Shown one piece after another: positions 10,922-22,600 of a stretch of DNA of 64,000 bases. The notes beneath the pieces were generated by a model. It ran no database searches and was not told the DNA's origin. It saw nothing but the letters and a program-made list of their open reading frames with translations. A program made the translations under genes and the position numbers. Position 1 is the stretch's first letter. Each line of letters begins with the position of its first letter. This DNA comes from Muscardinus avellanarius (Eukaryota > Chordata > Mammalia > Rodentia > Gliridae). The stretch is from NCBI GenBank assembly GCA_963383645.1, contig OY726574.1:60219894-60283893 (forward strand). Direction: 5' to 3'.

Positions 10922-11120
10922 AGCCCACACCTATAATTCCCATACTTGCAAGGTGAGAGGTTGAGGCCAGCCTCAGCAACTTAGTGAGGCCCTCAGCAAC
11001 TTAGTAAGACCATGTTTCAAAATAAAAAAAAAATAAAGTAAAAAAATAAAATAAAATAGGACTGGAATTGTAGCTCAGAGATAGAGTGCCCCTGGGTTCA
11101 AACCCCAGTACCACAAAGAA
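10922..11120 (+). mobile_element. B1-diD SINE, 5' eroded
   Basis: The start of the B1 half is degraded ('cacacctataattccc'). The linker is long and A-rich, the ID half is complete, and the tail is GAAA-rich. Confidence 0.88.
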
Positions 11121-11357
11121 GGAGAAAGAAAGAAGAGAAAGGAAAAGAAAAGAGCTAAAGGAAGCTTTCTTTTTGTCCATGGTAAGTGCCAAAACCCAGC
11201 CTGATTTCCAAATCTGTGGAATGCCAAAGTCTGCAGAGCAGCAAGGGTTTGTCAAGCCCAAGGGTAGCAGGACTGTCAGCCCTAGCTCTATTACACCATT
11301 TTGTTGCAGTCACATTAGAATGTTAACAGGGGAGCTGGAAGCCTATGAAATCTCTTT

Positions 11358-11445
11358 TTATTTTATTGCTGAGCTACAGACCATCCTAGCCCTTTTTATT
11401 TTATATTCTGGAACAGGCTTTTGCTAAGTTACCATGTGCTGGCCT
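11358..11445 (-). mobile_element. B1-diD SINE fragment
   Basis: Antisense pieces 'tgctgagctacagacc' and 'ctaagttaccatgtgctggc'. The terminal B1 part is lost. Confidence 0.65.
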
Positions 11446-11543
11446 TGTGGAATTTATTTTCTGATATATGACAAGCTCTTCCATTTCTGTAGACTACATT
11501 CGTCTTAAAACTCATGAGGATGATCATTCAGTTATTTCCTATG

Positions 11544-11928
11544 TGTGCCAGTCAGCATTCTTGCAGCTATAATCTAAAATATTGATTATGTAACTTAGAA
11601 GAAAGAAGTTTTATTTTCTTATGGTTTCAGTTTCAATCCATGGGAGGCTGGGGACTTCAGATCTCAGGGAATACGGGAAGAATCAGAGAAAGGGAAAGCA
11701 CATGGCTGTGTTCCTCACATCACAGAAGTCAGAAGCAAGAGAGAGAAGAGAGGGAGGAAGAATCATTTATAAAATCTCTAAGGCTGCACCCCAAGAACCC
11801 ACATCTTGCCAAAGCCTACCAGCCTACTGTTATCCACCGCTTGGGTTACAACCCTCAAGACTCAATTATGTCAGTTCCAAATACCAATTTATGAGCTGTT
11901 CAAGGAGCCATTCTATATATAATCATAT
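11544..11928 (-). mobile_element. MaLR element, 3' LTR (minus orientation)
   Basis: Reads antisense: 'cttatggtttcagtttcaa', AG-rich middle, 'caagactcaattatgtcagt', ending 'atataatcata'. The junction with the internal region follows directly at 'tattctacccctgg'. Confidence 0.75.
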
Positions 11929-13220
11929 ATTCTACCCCTGGCCCCTGAAGGGCTTGTGCCCAGCTCAGAATACAAAATTCACTTAGTACTCTTCAAGGTT
12001 TCCCATAGTCCTGCATCACTGAGGAGTCTAAAGTCTCTTCTGAGACTCAGGGTGAATTCTTGTGTGACCTATCTTGTAAAAGTTAATGGAGATTTTTTAA
12101 AAAGCAAGTTACATGCATCCAATATACAATGGCAAGGTGTAAATATTTACATTCCCAAAGGAAGGAATAGGAAGATAGAAAGAAACAGAGCCAGACAGTA
12201 ACGAAAGCCAGCAGGCCAGCATTTGATCTTGCAGCTCCAGTTCTGGCATCCGGAGCACGAGGTGGTGAGATGCGATCTGCAAGGGCCCTTGGCAGCTGAT
12301 TGCAATGGGTGCTTTCTTTCTTGTTCTGGCTGGCCCCATGGCTCACAGCTAGCAGCCTTTCCTCATGGTCGTTCCACATTTCTGGCATTTCTAAACCTTG
12401 GGGATGTCTTGCAACCTTGATATAACTCTCACTACTTCACAAAGTGCCCCATCGGGGCTTGTTTGCAGGAATCCCAACCCTACCACATGCTACCTGGCTT
12501 CCCTTGCCTTCTTTCAAATATGAGGGGAGGCCTCCACAGCCTCCTTCTCTAGCAAAGCCAGCACTACATGGGCTCCAAGATGGGTCGTCAATAGAAAAGG
12601 TAGCCGTGCCCTCCTTAATCACTGATGCTGGGGCCCTCTAAGTCACAGCTTCTGAGACTACTCCATTCAAGCCACCACTGGCCCCAACTCCACCTGCCGC
12701 CTCCATCATGCCCTTGATGGCCCCAACTCCACCATGGCCACCGTTTCCTCCTTTCAGTCATCTTACTTTCTTCCATGACATCGTCTCTCTGAGCCCAAAC
12801 TCCGCACCTGCCTTTCCCACCAAACTTTAAACCTACAGAGTCTTTCTGCCTTACTTCCACTCCCAAATTCAGGGATCAGTTTGCTAAATGGAAACATCGA
12901 CCTTCATAATGCAGTTTGGATATTTTGATGTTTTGCTATTTCCTTTGCTAGTTTATTTACCCATCTTTACATTCAGCCTGGCACAGAGTTTCAGGACATG
13001 GCAAAATGTGATAATTTTTTTGCCTAATGTAATGCATGAGGCCTCTACTCCATCGCCCCACAAAGTCTTTTTTTGTCCCTATCATCTCCTGAGCACAGTC
13101 TCTAATGTCTGCCTTTCTAGCCATATTCTGCCCCTTCCAGTTTCTCTCACAAACCAGTTCCCAAGAGTCACAAGCCACATGATCAAACCAGGGCATCAGT
13201 ACCACTCCCAGGACCATGTT

Positions 13221-13613
13221 TTGATCCAGCCAGCATCCTTGCAGTTATAATCTAAAAGACTGACCATGTAACGTAGAGAAAAGAAGATTTCTTTTCTTAC
13301 ACTCCATGTGAGGCCGGGAACCATGATTTTCAGAATACAGCAGAAAGAAGGAGAATACCGTGGCTGTGCTCACATCACGAAGACCGGAAGCAAGAAAGAC
13401 TGCAGGGGGAGGAGGAACAAAGTATAATCCCCGATGCCACACCCCCAGGTACCCACCTACACCAGGCCTACCAAACTACCAGATGCCACCCAGATAAATC
13501 CATACCGAGTGGATTTATCCACTTCTGGGATTACAGCCCCCAAGACTCAATTATATCAACTCCAAACACCAGTATGAGTTCTTCAAAGGGCCATTTTATG
13601 TCTAACTATAACA
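13221..13613 (-). mobile_element. MaLR element, 5' LTR (minus orientation)
   Basis: Segment by segment it matches the other LTR ('ttgcagttataatctaaaag', 'caagactcaattatatcaac', 'ggccattttatgtctaac') but with many substitutions and a small extra piece near 13490-13520, fitting an old insertion. Confidence 0.75.
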
Positions 13614-14119
13614 GAACCTGTGTGCAATTAAGACCTGTAATCATGACTGCTCATGCGAGAAGTACAGTCCTGTGAGCTGACAGCCCGAAGGGGAATAAAC
13701 ACTGAGAGCAGCTTTGGAGTTTTAAATCAGAGAAAGAGAACCAAATTTAGCGAGTTCGGCAGCACACTGGCTCGTAGTGCATACCAAACACATAAACCAA
13801 AATTGTGGAGGAGAATAATTCGCGTTTCATTTTGTCAGAATTAAAACATACCGTGAAGTGTCAGCACAAAGCTTGGAGGCACGGTGACATCCTTTACATG
13901 TAAACAGCACAGAAACAGATGTACAACCTGGCACTATCCAGCCCAAAAAAGCAATCTGGGGCCTGGTCTGTCTCCCAGCATGAGAATGAGGCTCATCACT
14001 GTTGCCGACTAATCTCAGTTGGGTCCTTAGTGTCAGCTCCCGGTCAAATCCTCAGAAAGATGGGGCAAAAGGCAGGTGGAGTTCTGCAGAAGGCTATCTG
14101 CAGCAATTCTTTCCCCTCT
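13614..14119. other. Unique sequence
   Basis: No repeat or gene recognised between the MaLR element and the ERV-like block. Confidence 0.4.
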
Positions 14120-15434
14120 ATGAATTCCCTAAGTTTTTAGGTACGACGCTTGGGAAAGAATTTGAGGTGGACAAAGGCTTCTTGAGCCAATGACAATTTA
14201 TTACAGGAACCCAGAGAAATTTATACCCTTCACCAGTGAGATTAATAATAGGAGAAAAAAGAAAGGGAAGGGGGGCAATCACAGCAAAACAATAGTAAAT
14301 TACATATAAACAAAGTAAATGACTAGTCCAGCATTTAGGATATTAACTCCTCCGATATCGCAGCAGGGCAGGTCCAAAGGTAAATTCCAAAGGTAATACA
14401 GGCACGCCCAAGGCCCAGGGCTTGGAGAATACGCCTTCTCATGGAATCTTCTTTTGCTTTCTTTTTTGAAGTTTCCATCTATATCCATATGACAAGCATG
14501 GGGAGATGTGGCGTCCAGGGAGATGCGATGGGCGTCTCTCAGATCTCATCCGCTTTGCCTTCTGAAGTCTGAAAGCTTACAAAAACTCACAACACAGCTT
14601 GGCAAATAAGACACCACAAATAACACTGTGAAGTTCTTGGATTTAGTTGTCAGATGTATTTCCTTGACTGCTGAACACTCTTTTTTAGACAAAAAGCCTA
14701 TTAGAGGCTTATTGGTCTCTAAGAATCCATTTCCTTATCACAAACCCTCTGCAACCTGCTTCTAACTTTCTAATTCCTTTCTTTCCCAGTCGGGACGTTC
14801 TTATGATAAGCTCTTCTTCATGAAAAAGTGCTTTCTTACTCTTACGGTATTTCCTTTCCTTCATACATATATATTTAGAATATCTGTCCTTTATTTTGTC
14901 ATTTTCATTTCTAGCCATGCGGCATTCTCCCTGTTTCGGGGAACGCTCACGCTGGGCGTGAAGGTCAACAATCTTTCTCCTTGGCTCTATTGTATTTTGG
15001 CAACTAAGTTGTTCATCAGTTAAATTGCTTTGAAGTCACACACAAAATTTTATCTTCTCTGTCTCTAGGCAGGATCTCAAGGGTAAACAAAGTTTCCTTA
15101 AACTGAGCTATCGGTTACCGGAGTTAATAGCTTAACCTAAGTTAGTGATAGTGAGGGTCAGAGACCCTTTGTAATTGCTGCAGTTGGAATGCTTATCACA
15201 GCATCTGAGTTCTGGCCAGTTTTTTCCTTACTATTGAGCAAAGCCAAGGACGTTTATTTCCACGGACTCAATTTCTGATCTCACATCATCAGAGCAATTC
15301 GTGTAGAGAGTTAAAAGAATACCAAGAGAATAATAGTTATGAAGGATATCTAAAGTGGGGGATATTTTTGCCAGAGAGACCCTCTTTCTCGGGGCGTTCT
15401 GCCGATAAACTATGTGGAGTGGGGGTCTTCAACA
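14120..15434 (-). mobile_element. Possible ERV LTR-derived block, minus strand
   Basis: On the minus strand a TATA-like GGTATAAATTT (14218-14228) is followed about 20 bp downstream by AATAAA (14197-14202), an arrangement typical of retroviral LTRs. The far end, read on the minus strand, starts 'tgttgaagacccccactcc'. I see no clean target duplication and no family match, so boundaries and identity are tentative. No viral open frame is evident. Confidence 0.35.
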
Positions 15435-15714
15435 CATAGATGCCGAGGCAGCAGGATGTCTTGGCACATCACCTTACAGCTTCAGGGCACAAAAGCAGAG
15501 GTTGGGGCTGGTGGGAGTCCAGGAAGAATATTCAGTGTCCTAACACCTGGGCAATTCCCTTCTGAAGTGGTTCCAATCCTTTGGGAAAAACAAGCAATCT
15601 CCCTGAACCATTCGCAAGACCATCTGAGAGTAAAAGGATTAGGTCTATGCACACGTTCTTTATCTTACTGCACAGCAGAAAAAGCTGAACGACTTTCAGA
15701 ACTACAACTGCTAA
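15435..15714. other. Unassigned sequence before L1 tail
   Basis: No clear repeat. Part of a 120-codon open frame (15414-15776) crosses into L1 sequence, which argues against it being a gene. Confidence 0.4.
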
Positions 15715-16085
15715 ATGACATTAGCCAGTCTCAGACAGTGGAGGGCCATATGTTTTCTCTCATATATGGAAACTAGAGAAGAACTGAGAAACAAGAGAGA
15801 CTTCAAATAAACGAGGAGAGAGACCAGTAGAATAGTGGGATGGGGTTGGAGGAGAGAAATGAGGAGGGGAAAAGGGAGACTGGGTGAAGAAAAAATTCAA
15901 ATAATGCTATGCGCATATATGAAGATGTCAATGCCGATTTGAATTATATATGTGGGAGAGGGAGAAAGTGGGGGGATGCGTAAGGAAATACACTAAGTAC
16001 TCGGTGCTTGCATATCTCCATCACTTTGAACCTCACTATGATACATAATTACATTGCGTCAATAAAAGCATAATAAAAATACTTA
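15715..16085 (+). mobile_element. L1 3' end (5'-truncated)
   Basis: 'aatgacattagccagtctca' and 'ctctcatatatggaaactag' correspond to the L1 'gaaataagccaggcaca ... cttatatgtggaatctaa' segment. A purine-rich 3' UTR with 'gggagagggagaaagtgggg' and a terminal 'gtcaataaaagcataataaa' follow. Confidence 0.85.
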
Positions 16086-16560
16086 AAGGTGACGAAGAGG
16101 CTTTAAAATGAATTTTACAAAAGAAAGCTCTGTGAGAGTGAAGAAATCACCTTGAATCTTAATCCTACTTAGCCTCGTTTTGTGTTCTACAAAGAGCAGA
16201 ATAAAATGACAGCTAAGATTAAACAAACAGTAACTGTGGAGGCCTGACCCTTACCCGTAGAGCCCTGGTTCTCTGCCGGGTGTAACTGGGAAGATCCAGA
16301 CTGAGGCTCCAGGTGGACCTGAGGGTCTGAGAAGTCACAGTGACTGTCAACTCCTGGAGTCTTTGTGAGCAAGGGGTGCAAAAATGGCCTTTGGGCGGCA
16401 GGTCTGCTGGATCCCTTCCATCGATGCCCACTGCTCTCACACTCATTCCTAACTGCTACTTAAAATGATGGAGAAAGCCCCATTTTGAAGAGCTGTGTCC
16501 TCCGCCAATCAAGAGTAAATGGAAACTTCATAAAAGAAGATTCAATACAGGTGGACGTAG
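16086..16560. other. Unique sequence
   Basis: Nothing recognised; short minus-strand open frames (60-75 codons) look like chance. Confidence 0.4.
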
Positions 16561-16900
16561 TTCAAAGAAAATATCTGTTGAACACTTGCGATGCTATGTT
16601 AGACAACCAGGGACCCTGTGTTGAAGACACTGCCTTAGCCTGAAGGGACTTAATTTATAAGAGGACCCAGACACCGAAATTCACAATAGCCATCTAATAC
16701 GTAAAGGCATTCAAGACCAATACGTGAATATGTGGGAGCCCAGAGCCCAGGTCTGGGGTTTGTAGATGCTTCCAGAAGGAGGAAGCCTGAGCTGGGTGAT
16801 GGGAAAGAAGCCAAACAGACAGAGGGATTGGGAGGTGTGGGCTGTGTGCTGTGGCCGGTGAGAGGAAGTCAAAATAGCTAATAGAGAAAGAGCTGGGTGT
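16561..16900 (+). mobile_element. Ancient LINE-like relic (L2/CR1-type)
   Basis: 'ttgaacacttgcgatgctat', 'gccttagcctgaagggactt' and 'ggaagcctgagctgggtgat' follow the order of the same old LINE segment as at 8986, heavily diverged. Confidence 0.35.
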
Positions 16901-17257
16901 TCTCAGAAGCCCTAGTGTGTTCTGAGACCCAGTAGGCACATGCTATTACTGGCTCCTCACTTGTGTAGAAGATGATGCCCAGAAAACTTTAGGACCAAGG
17001 CAGGCATCCAAGGGATATTTCTCCTCACTTTTCTGCATTATCTGCCACGGTCTTCTAAAGCCTGCACACTTGCAGCATATCCTTCCTTGTTCTCTCTCCT
17101 CCACAGTACCCATGGTGGAAGTTATGCTGTCCACAACCAGCTACGGAGGTACAATTTAAACATGTGTGAACACCTCATGGCAGAGTACGCTTGTCATGCC
17201 ACCTTGAGTTGGGTTTTTATTGTCTTATCTTGATATTCTCTATGGCAAAGCAGAAAA
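16901..17257. other. Unique sequence
   Basis: Nothing recognised. Confidence 0.4.
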
Positions 17258-17585
17258 GGCATGGTGTGCCAGGTGTGTTGATATATACCTATAACCCCAA
17301 TATTTGGGAGATGGAGACAGGGGGATCCCAGGTTGAAGGCCAGCCTCAGCAACTTGGTGAGACCCTGTTTCAAAAAATAATAATAGGCCGAGTGTGGTGG
17401 CGCACGCTTGTAATCCCCGCGCTTGGGAGGCAGAGACAGGAGGATCGCGCAGGTTCGAAGCCAGCCGCGCTCTCTGGCTTAAAAGACCCTGTTTCCAAAT
17501 CTAAAAAAAAGTGTAAAAATAGGTCTGGGAGTGTAGACCGGAGGTAGAAGGGCTTCCAGGAACCCCAGTACCACCAAAAAATAAA

Positions 17586-17617
<32 letters not shown>

Positions 17618-17700
17618 AATAATAAAAGTAAAACAGAGCTGGGAGTGTAGCTCCTGGAGGTTGAAGGTTCCTATATTTGACCTCCAATGCCAAAGTAATA
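17258..17700 (+). mobile_element. B1-diD SINE split by a younger SINE
   Basis: The B1 half (17258-17385) ends in an A-rich linker; the ID half resumes at about 17636 ('gctgggagtgtagctcctgg') after the insert. Confidence 0.82.
17386..17630 (+). mobile_element. B1-diD SINE, variant subfamily copy 1
   Basis: Carries the variant marks: 'ccccgcgcttgggaggc' in place of 'cccagca', 'tctggcttaaaagaccctg', and the altered ID half 'agaagggcttccaggaac'. Its tail is (AAAT)n then (AAT)n, 17578-17625. Confidence 0.92.
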
Positions 17701-17734
17701 ATCAAGAAAAAGAAATAAAGAAAAGACACAAGGT

Positions 17735-17822
17735 GAGTCAGATAACCCTGGGTTTGAGTTTCTCCTCTACCACTCATCAGCCAGGTAGCCTGGCACACAA
17801 TTCCTTAGCTGTGCACTTTGGT
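17735..17822 (+). mobile_element. MIR fragment
   Basis: 'ccctgggtttgagtttctcc' then 'ccactcatcagccaggtagc' fit the MIR core order (tctgccacttaccagctgtgt). Confidence 0.6.
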
Positions 17823-18464
17823 GGTTACCCCTGATTTTTCTGAACTGGCATGAGAATAGCCTACACAGGCAGCTGTTGGCCAGGGAGGGCTCTCAGCAGC
17901 TCTGAGTTCCATTGCATTGCCTTCTCCTCGCTTTTCTCCCAGCCAGGTTTATCAAGAGAATAGTATTTCTCTGAGGGGAGCCCATAAAGAGGGCAGGGTG
18001 GCATGGGAGGAAGATGCCCTAGGCACTGCATGGGTGAGGTCTGTTGGCCCCATCTCCCATACTTCACCTTCCAAGTCCCACAGAGGTCCATGCCAGGCAG
18101 TGCAGGCAGCTCTAGTGGGATTCCCTGCACTTGCAGGAATTGCTTTGAATTGGAGCATCTTCTCTAGATGTTGGTCCCCCTCACACACTACACTCTTTCA
18201 ACAGCTCACCTTCTCTGCTTCCTGCATGATTTCTTATGGGGTGGTGCACATTTGTACCTTTCCACCCAGAGCAAACATTCCATTTTCTTAGCCCTAATTC
18301 TCTAAGCAACTTCCCCAGGACCCCATCAATAAGTTGCATCCCCCACCCTCCTTCAATAAGTGGCGTAGACACTGTCATATTGTGTGTACTCCTCTCTCTG
18401 TCTGGCTCCTGCCCTCATCAGAGAATGATAGCACCACTGTCTGTGGCGCTTCTGCCTTGAGTGT
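17823..18464. other. Unique sequence, GC-moderate
   Basis: No repeat. Several overlapping open frames on both strands (up to 124 codons) without domain signals; I support none as a gene. Confidence 0.45.
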
Positions 18465-18977
18465 CCCCAAGGCCCAATGTGTGAGAGATCGGTGCTATCA
18501 GGAGGGGGTGGGACTTCCAGGAGGTCAGGCCTGGTGGGAGGTCTTTGCCAAGGACCTTGGGGAGGCCTCATTCTCCCTTTTGCTTTCTAGCACTGCAGTG
18601 AGCAGTTTTGTTCCCATCTACTGCTGCTGTGATGCACTGCTTCACCATAGGCCTAAGCACCAAGACCACCCAGTCGCGAGCTGAGATGATGGAAACTGTG
18701 AGCCCAAATACCTTTTCTTTTTATTTTTTTGTGGTATTAGGATTTAAACCCAGGAGAGTTGTACAGCCGAGCTACATTTCCTGTTTTTATTTTGAAACAG
18801 GGTCTCACCGAGTTGCTGGGGGCCTCAATAGATCGTCAGGTTTGGCTGTACAGCTGCGACCCTCCCAACACAGTCATCCAAGCATTGGGATTACCGACAC
18901 GCACCACTGGCTACCCTTTACTTTTTATAAGTTAATTTATCTCAGGTATTTGATATAGTAACAAGAAGCTGACTAAC
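18465..18977 (+). mobile_element. MaLR (MST-like) LTR interrupted by a SINE
   Basis: 'ggcctggtgggaggtctttg' is the hallmark MST/THE1 segment. 'ctgtgagcccaaataccttt' precedes the SINE, and the LTR end resumes as 'ttatctcaggtatttgatat' and 'agaagctgactaacaa'. Confidence 0.85.
18717..18922 (-). mobile_element. B1-diD SINE
   Basis: Antisense copy with degenerate ID half ('gatttaaacccaggagagtt'), sitting in the poly(A)-signal region of the LTR. Confidence 0.88.
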
Positions 18978-19373
18978 AAATATGAGCAAGGGACCTGGTA
19001 GAGGCCTGCAGGGAGAAAACAGAATAGCTTCTGCAGTGCTTTCTTCATTCTCAGTTTTGGTACAGTGACTGCTGCTTCTCCCAGCAGCAAAGCTGAGAAA
19101 AATCAAAGTATGCGAACTAAATTTCACAGCAATTGATTTTTGTCAAGCTCACTTTACCTTTAGACTTTGTTTTTGATCTATTAAAATATTTTTGTCATCA
19201 TGTGTCAAAAGCTTTAGTGATTTTGGGTAATTATTCAGGCCAAGGTAATTTATTTCATAGCAAAGACAATAATACATTCAATATATCAATCCCAAATAAC
19301 TTTAATACTAGTTGGTTCAGTAGCTACCAGGTCATCAGAGGATCTATGTGCTTTCTGCATACAAAAGATGATG
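18978..19373. other. Unique AT-rich sequence
   Basis: No repeat recognised. Confidence 0.4.
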
Positions 19374-19589
19374 CCGGGCATGGTGGCGCATGCTTGTAAT
19401 CCCAGCCCTTGGAAGGCCGAGACAGGAGGATCACACAGGTTCGAAGCCAGCCTCAGCTACTGACTGAGGCTCTCAGCAACTTAGTGAGATCCTGTTTCCA
19501 AATAAAATATAAAATAGGTCTGGGAGTATAGCCCGAAGGTAGAAAGCCTCTGGGTTCCAACCCCAGTAACACCAAAAAAAAAAAAAAAA
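19374..19589 (+). mobile_element. B1-diD SINE
   Basis: Full copy starting 'gccgggcatggtggcgcatg', with A17 tail. Its 'ggtctgggagtatagcccga' ID half links it to the copy at 31229. Confidence 0.93.
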
Positions 19590-19702
19590 GTAAGGATGAA
19601 AAACATCTGGAACACAGCTGGGAGGGAGGCATGAAGAAATTTTCTCAAACAACTTTGTATAGGAAATCAACTCAATTTCCAAAGGAAATGAGATGCTAGC
19701 GT

Positions 19703-19930
19703 TGTTTTTGTTTTTGTTTTTGTTTTTTTGCGGTACTAGTGATGGAACCTAGGGGTGTTCTACCTCCGAGCTACATCCGCAGGTCTATTTTTATTCTTTA
19801 TTTTGAAATAGGGTCTCCCTAAGTTGCAGAGGGCCTCACTAAGTAGCTGAGGCTAGCTGAAAACCTGTGATCCTCCTGTCTCAGAGTCCCAAGTACTGGG
19901 ATTACAAGCATGAGCCACCATGCCTGGCAA
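19703..19930 (-). mobile_element. B1-diD SINE
   Basis: Complete antisense copy with a TTTTTG-repeat tail (19703-19728). Confidence 0.93.
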
Positions 19931-19961
19931 GAGGATCCTTATTATTCAAAACTGAAGACCT

Positions 19962-20176
19962 TGCTGGGCATGGTGATTCACACCTCTAATCCTAGTACTT
20001 AGGAGGTTGAAACAAGAGTATTGCAGGTTCCAGGCCAGCCTCAGCATCTTAGTAAGACCCCCAGCAAGTTGGCAAGACCCTATCTCAAAATGTAAAATGA
20101 AAAGGGGGTGGTCAAGGAGCTTGAAGATATAATCTCCTGAGTTCCATCCCCAGTACTATAAAAAAAAAAGAAACAA
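19962..20176 (+). mobile_element. B1-diD SINE, diverged
   Basis: Both halves present, but the A-box is replaced by 'gtcaaggagcttgaagatat', so it is probably transcriptionally dead. Confidence 0.85.
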
Positions 20177-20243
20177 AAACCAAAGTCCTCAAATAATGGT
20201 TTTACTTCAAAGTATTTCCAAGATATTGTATATCACTTTTTAG

Positions 20244-20440
20244 AGGGAGTACTGGGGATGGACCCTAAGGCATTCTACCTCTGAGTGACACCTCCAGCCT
20301 ATTTTTTATTCTTTATTTTAAACAGGGTCTCACTGAGTTGCAAAGGGCCTAAGTGGCCGAGGCTGACAGCAAACCACAATCCTCCTGTCTCAGCCTCCCA
20401 AGTCCTGGGATTACAAGCGTGTACCACCACGCCAGGCTCA
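20244..20440 (-). mobile_element. B1-diD SINE
   Basis: Antisense copy from 'gagtactggggatggaccct' to 'accaccacgccaggct'. Confidence 0.92.
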
Positions 20441-20714
20441 AAACTCTTTTTCTTTAGTCAAGGAATATGCAGATAGCCTGAGAATAAAGAATGTAGCACA
20501 AAAAGAGCCTTGGTACATGGATGTCCATGTCAATCAGCTTTCAGGATTTTCAAGGCGACTTGGCTCAGTGCAGGCTCCCCACTAGTTTCTGTAGTTCTCC
20601 TCTGCCTAGTTCAACTACTGATTCATGGTCCCAAGACTCTAACAGGGCCAGCTCCTTGAACAAACTGCTTTTTCTTCTCCTTTACTTACGCTCCCATGCC
20701 ACCCAACCCTGGCT

Positions 20715-20905
20715 TATTGAACCCAGGGGTGTTCTAACTATAGTCTATACCCTAAGAGTTTTTAAAATTTTATTTTGAAACAGGGTCTTGCTAAGTTGTT
20801 GAGAGTCTCACTAAGTTGCTGAGGCTGGCCTCAAACCTGCAATCCTTCTGTCTTAGCCACCCAGGTACTGGGATTATATGAGTGCACCCCCAGACCAGTC
20901 TCCTG
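20715..20905 (-). mobile_element. B1-diD SINE, eroded
   Basis: The ID half is weak ('gaacccaggggtgttctaac'); the B1 half is clear. Confidence 0.85.
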
Positions 20906-21695
20906 AGACTCTTGATATAGCCTCTATCTAAGGTTTGGTCCTCCAGAAGCCCACCCCGAGGCCCACGTTTGAGTGTAAGTAGTTTCTTTGGGAGGTGAGC
21001 CCAGAAAACGCAATAGGGAGTGGAGAAGTGAGACAGGAAGAAAAAAGAAGCACATACATGCTCCGTGGCTATAAACAACTTACCATTCTCCGTAATTAGA
21101 GCATCAATTCATCTGGAGATACAGTCAACAGCTGTCCTGTCTGAGGAAACTGGGGTGCACATGGATTTCTCCCTGGCAATCAGCATTTCCTGTGATGGCT
21201 CCAGCATTTCTAGGCTGCTTTGTGATAACGGCAAATTGAGCTCTTTCCACGGTTGAAGATGCTCCGGCAAAGAAACTCGGGCACTTGCAGCTGGACGTCC
21301 AGCAAACGGCACTGACAGGGACACAGAGCAGGGCCCTGCAAGCTCTGCAGCCATCATGATGTCTTCCCATTTGCCGGGACTACTCGAAAGGCTTTGCTCA
21401 AGCCCAGCTAATGAGGACAAACATATTCCCTTTAAAGTGTCGACTCTGACTGATTATTAGTGGCTTTGCAGGGAATGATTCTGAGGTTATTTTAAAGGTG
21501 AACAGGACATAGGCCCTATGCTTGATGAGAAGTCTCTCCTAAAAGAAAGGTGGGTGAAGATGGCGTTGGCTATCTAGCTAGATGTGTATTTTCCCGAATC
21601 CTAGACTCACTCCTGAAAGTGGTGAGCAGAAATCCCCTGGGCACTAGTTGAAACAGAAAAAAAATGGCCAAAGAGAAATAGATGGGTGTTCAGGA
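20906..21695. other. Repeat-free block, candidate conserved element
   Basis: No repeats over about 790 bp. The stretch 21060-21500 has 'gtaattagagcatcaattca', 'ccagctaatgaggac' and 'gactgattattagtgg'. A 103-codon minus-strand frame (21109-21420) has no domain signal. Confidence 0.45.
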
Positions 21696-21697
21696 CT

Positions 21698-22022
21698 GTC
21701 TTAGTCTTTTCAGGCTGCTGTAACAAAAACACCATTCTGGGCGGCCTATGAACACAATTATTGATTCTCACAATTGGCGAGGCTAAAATTCACAGATGTA
21801 GGTGCTGGCAGATTTGTTGTTTGGTGGGGGTTTATGGCTCACAGATATCTTCTTTCTGTGTCCTCCCTTGGTGGAAGGGTGACCTAACTCTTGGAAGCTC
21901 TTTCAAAAGAGTCCTAATCTCACATGACCTAATCACCCCCCAGTTTCTCTTAATACCATCCATCGGTGTTCAGGGTACAATGTGTGAATTCTGAGAAGGC
22001 ACGAACACTCAGATCATAGTAA
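21698..22022 (-). mobile_element. MLT/ERVL-class LTR, antisense
   Basis: 'caggctgctgtaacaaaaac' then 'tctgggcggcctatgaac', 'gtgtcctcccttggtggaag' and 'cacatgacctaatcacc' are the ordered segments of a common mammalian LTR family, read antisense. The subfamily is not certain. Confidence 0.65.
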
Positions 22023-22239
22023 GGACTCTGCTGGAGGAATCCTCCCCCCCTTCAAATCAAACACTCTGGTCTCCTTCAGAGCGGTCACGGGGACCACACC
22101 CCACAGATCCATCCAAGTCCCATATTACTTCTTTGGCATCATCTGGGCTTAGAGATAGTAGGGACGTTTGCTTAAAGGCAACAGAAAATGAATTAGCCCA
22201 AGTAACAAAATTGAACATGAAGATGAGATGTTTCGAGTG

Positions 22240-22600
22240 ACTTTTTAAAAGTTTCTATTGGTGCATTACAGTTTTCCTAGGTTGAATATCAGTTTTGTTT
22301 TCTTTAATATGTGCAGGATAGGGAGTAATCGGGATACAGGAGTTATTCCAGATGATGAGGAGAAAGCTCGGGGGAGCTAGGGAGGAGGAGATCCAGGGGT
22401 AGGGGTGGAGGAAGACTGAGGTTCATTAATAGAAATACTACCATAGACTATGTGTGTATGTGTAAATATATGCCACGGTCAATCTGGGAGGCAGGGAAAG
22501 AGGTGGGGGGCATGAGCATGGATGTTCTTGTCAACATGACTTACATTATGATGTGATTCTACCATGCACCAATAAAGCACAAAAATTAAATATATATATA
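22240..22600 (+). mobile_element. L1 3' UTR fragment
   Basis: Purine-rich 'gggaggcagggaaagaggtg' and the end 'accatgcaccaataaagcac' parallel the L1 tail at 16085. A short antisense L1-end motif ('tctattggtgcattacag') at 22245-22262 may be a second fragment facing it. Confidence 0.7.

Larger units (their letters stand above)
11544..13613 (-). mobile_element. MaLR-type element with both LTRs, no coding capacity
   Basis: Two related LTRs in the same orientation (11544-11928 and 13221-13613) flank about 1.3 kb. Both start with 'tgcagctataatctaaaa'-type text and contain 'caagactcaattat'. The internal part begins 'tctacccctggcccctgaag' and has 'agtctaaagtctcttctgag' and 'atacaatggcaaggtgtaaa', the antisense order of a THE1/MST internal region. 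Overall length of about 2.1 kb fits that non-autonomous group. No gag, pol or env frame is visible. Confidence 0.8.

Noticed and set aside
16187..16446. Overlapping minus-strand frames of 64-75 codons
   Set aside because: Length expected by chance; no family resemblance.
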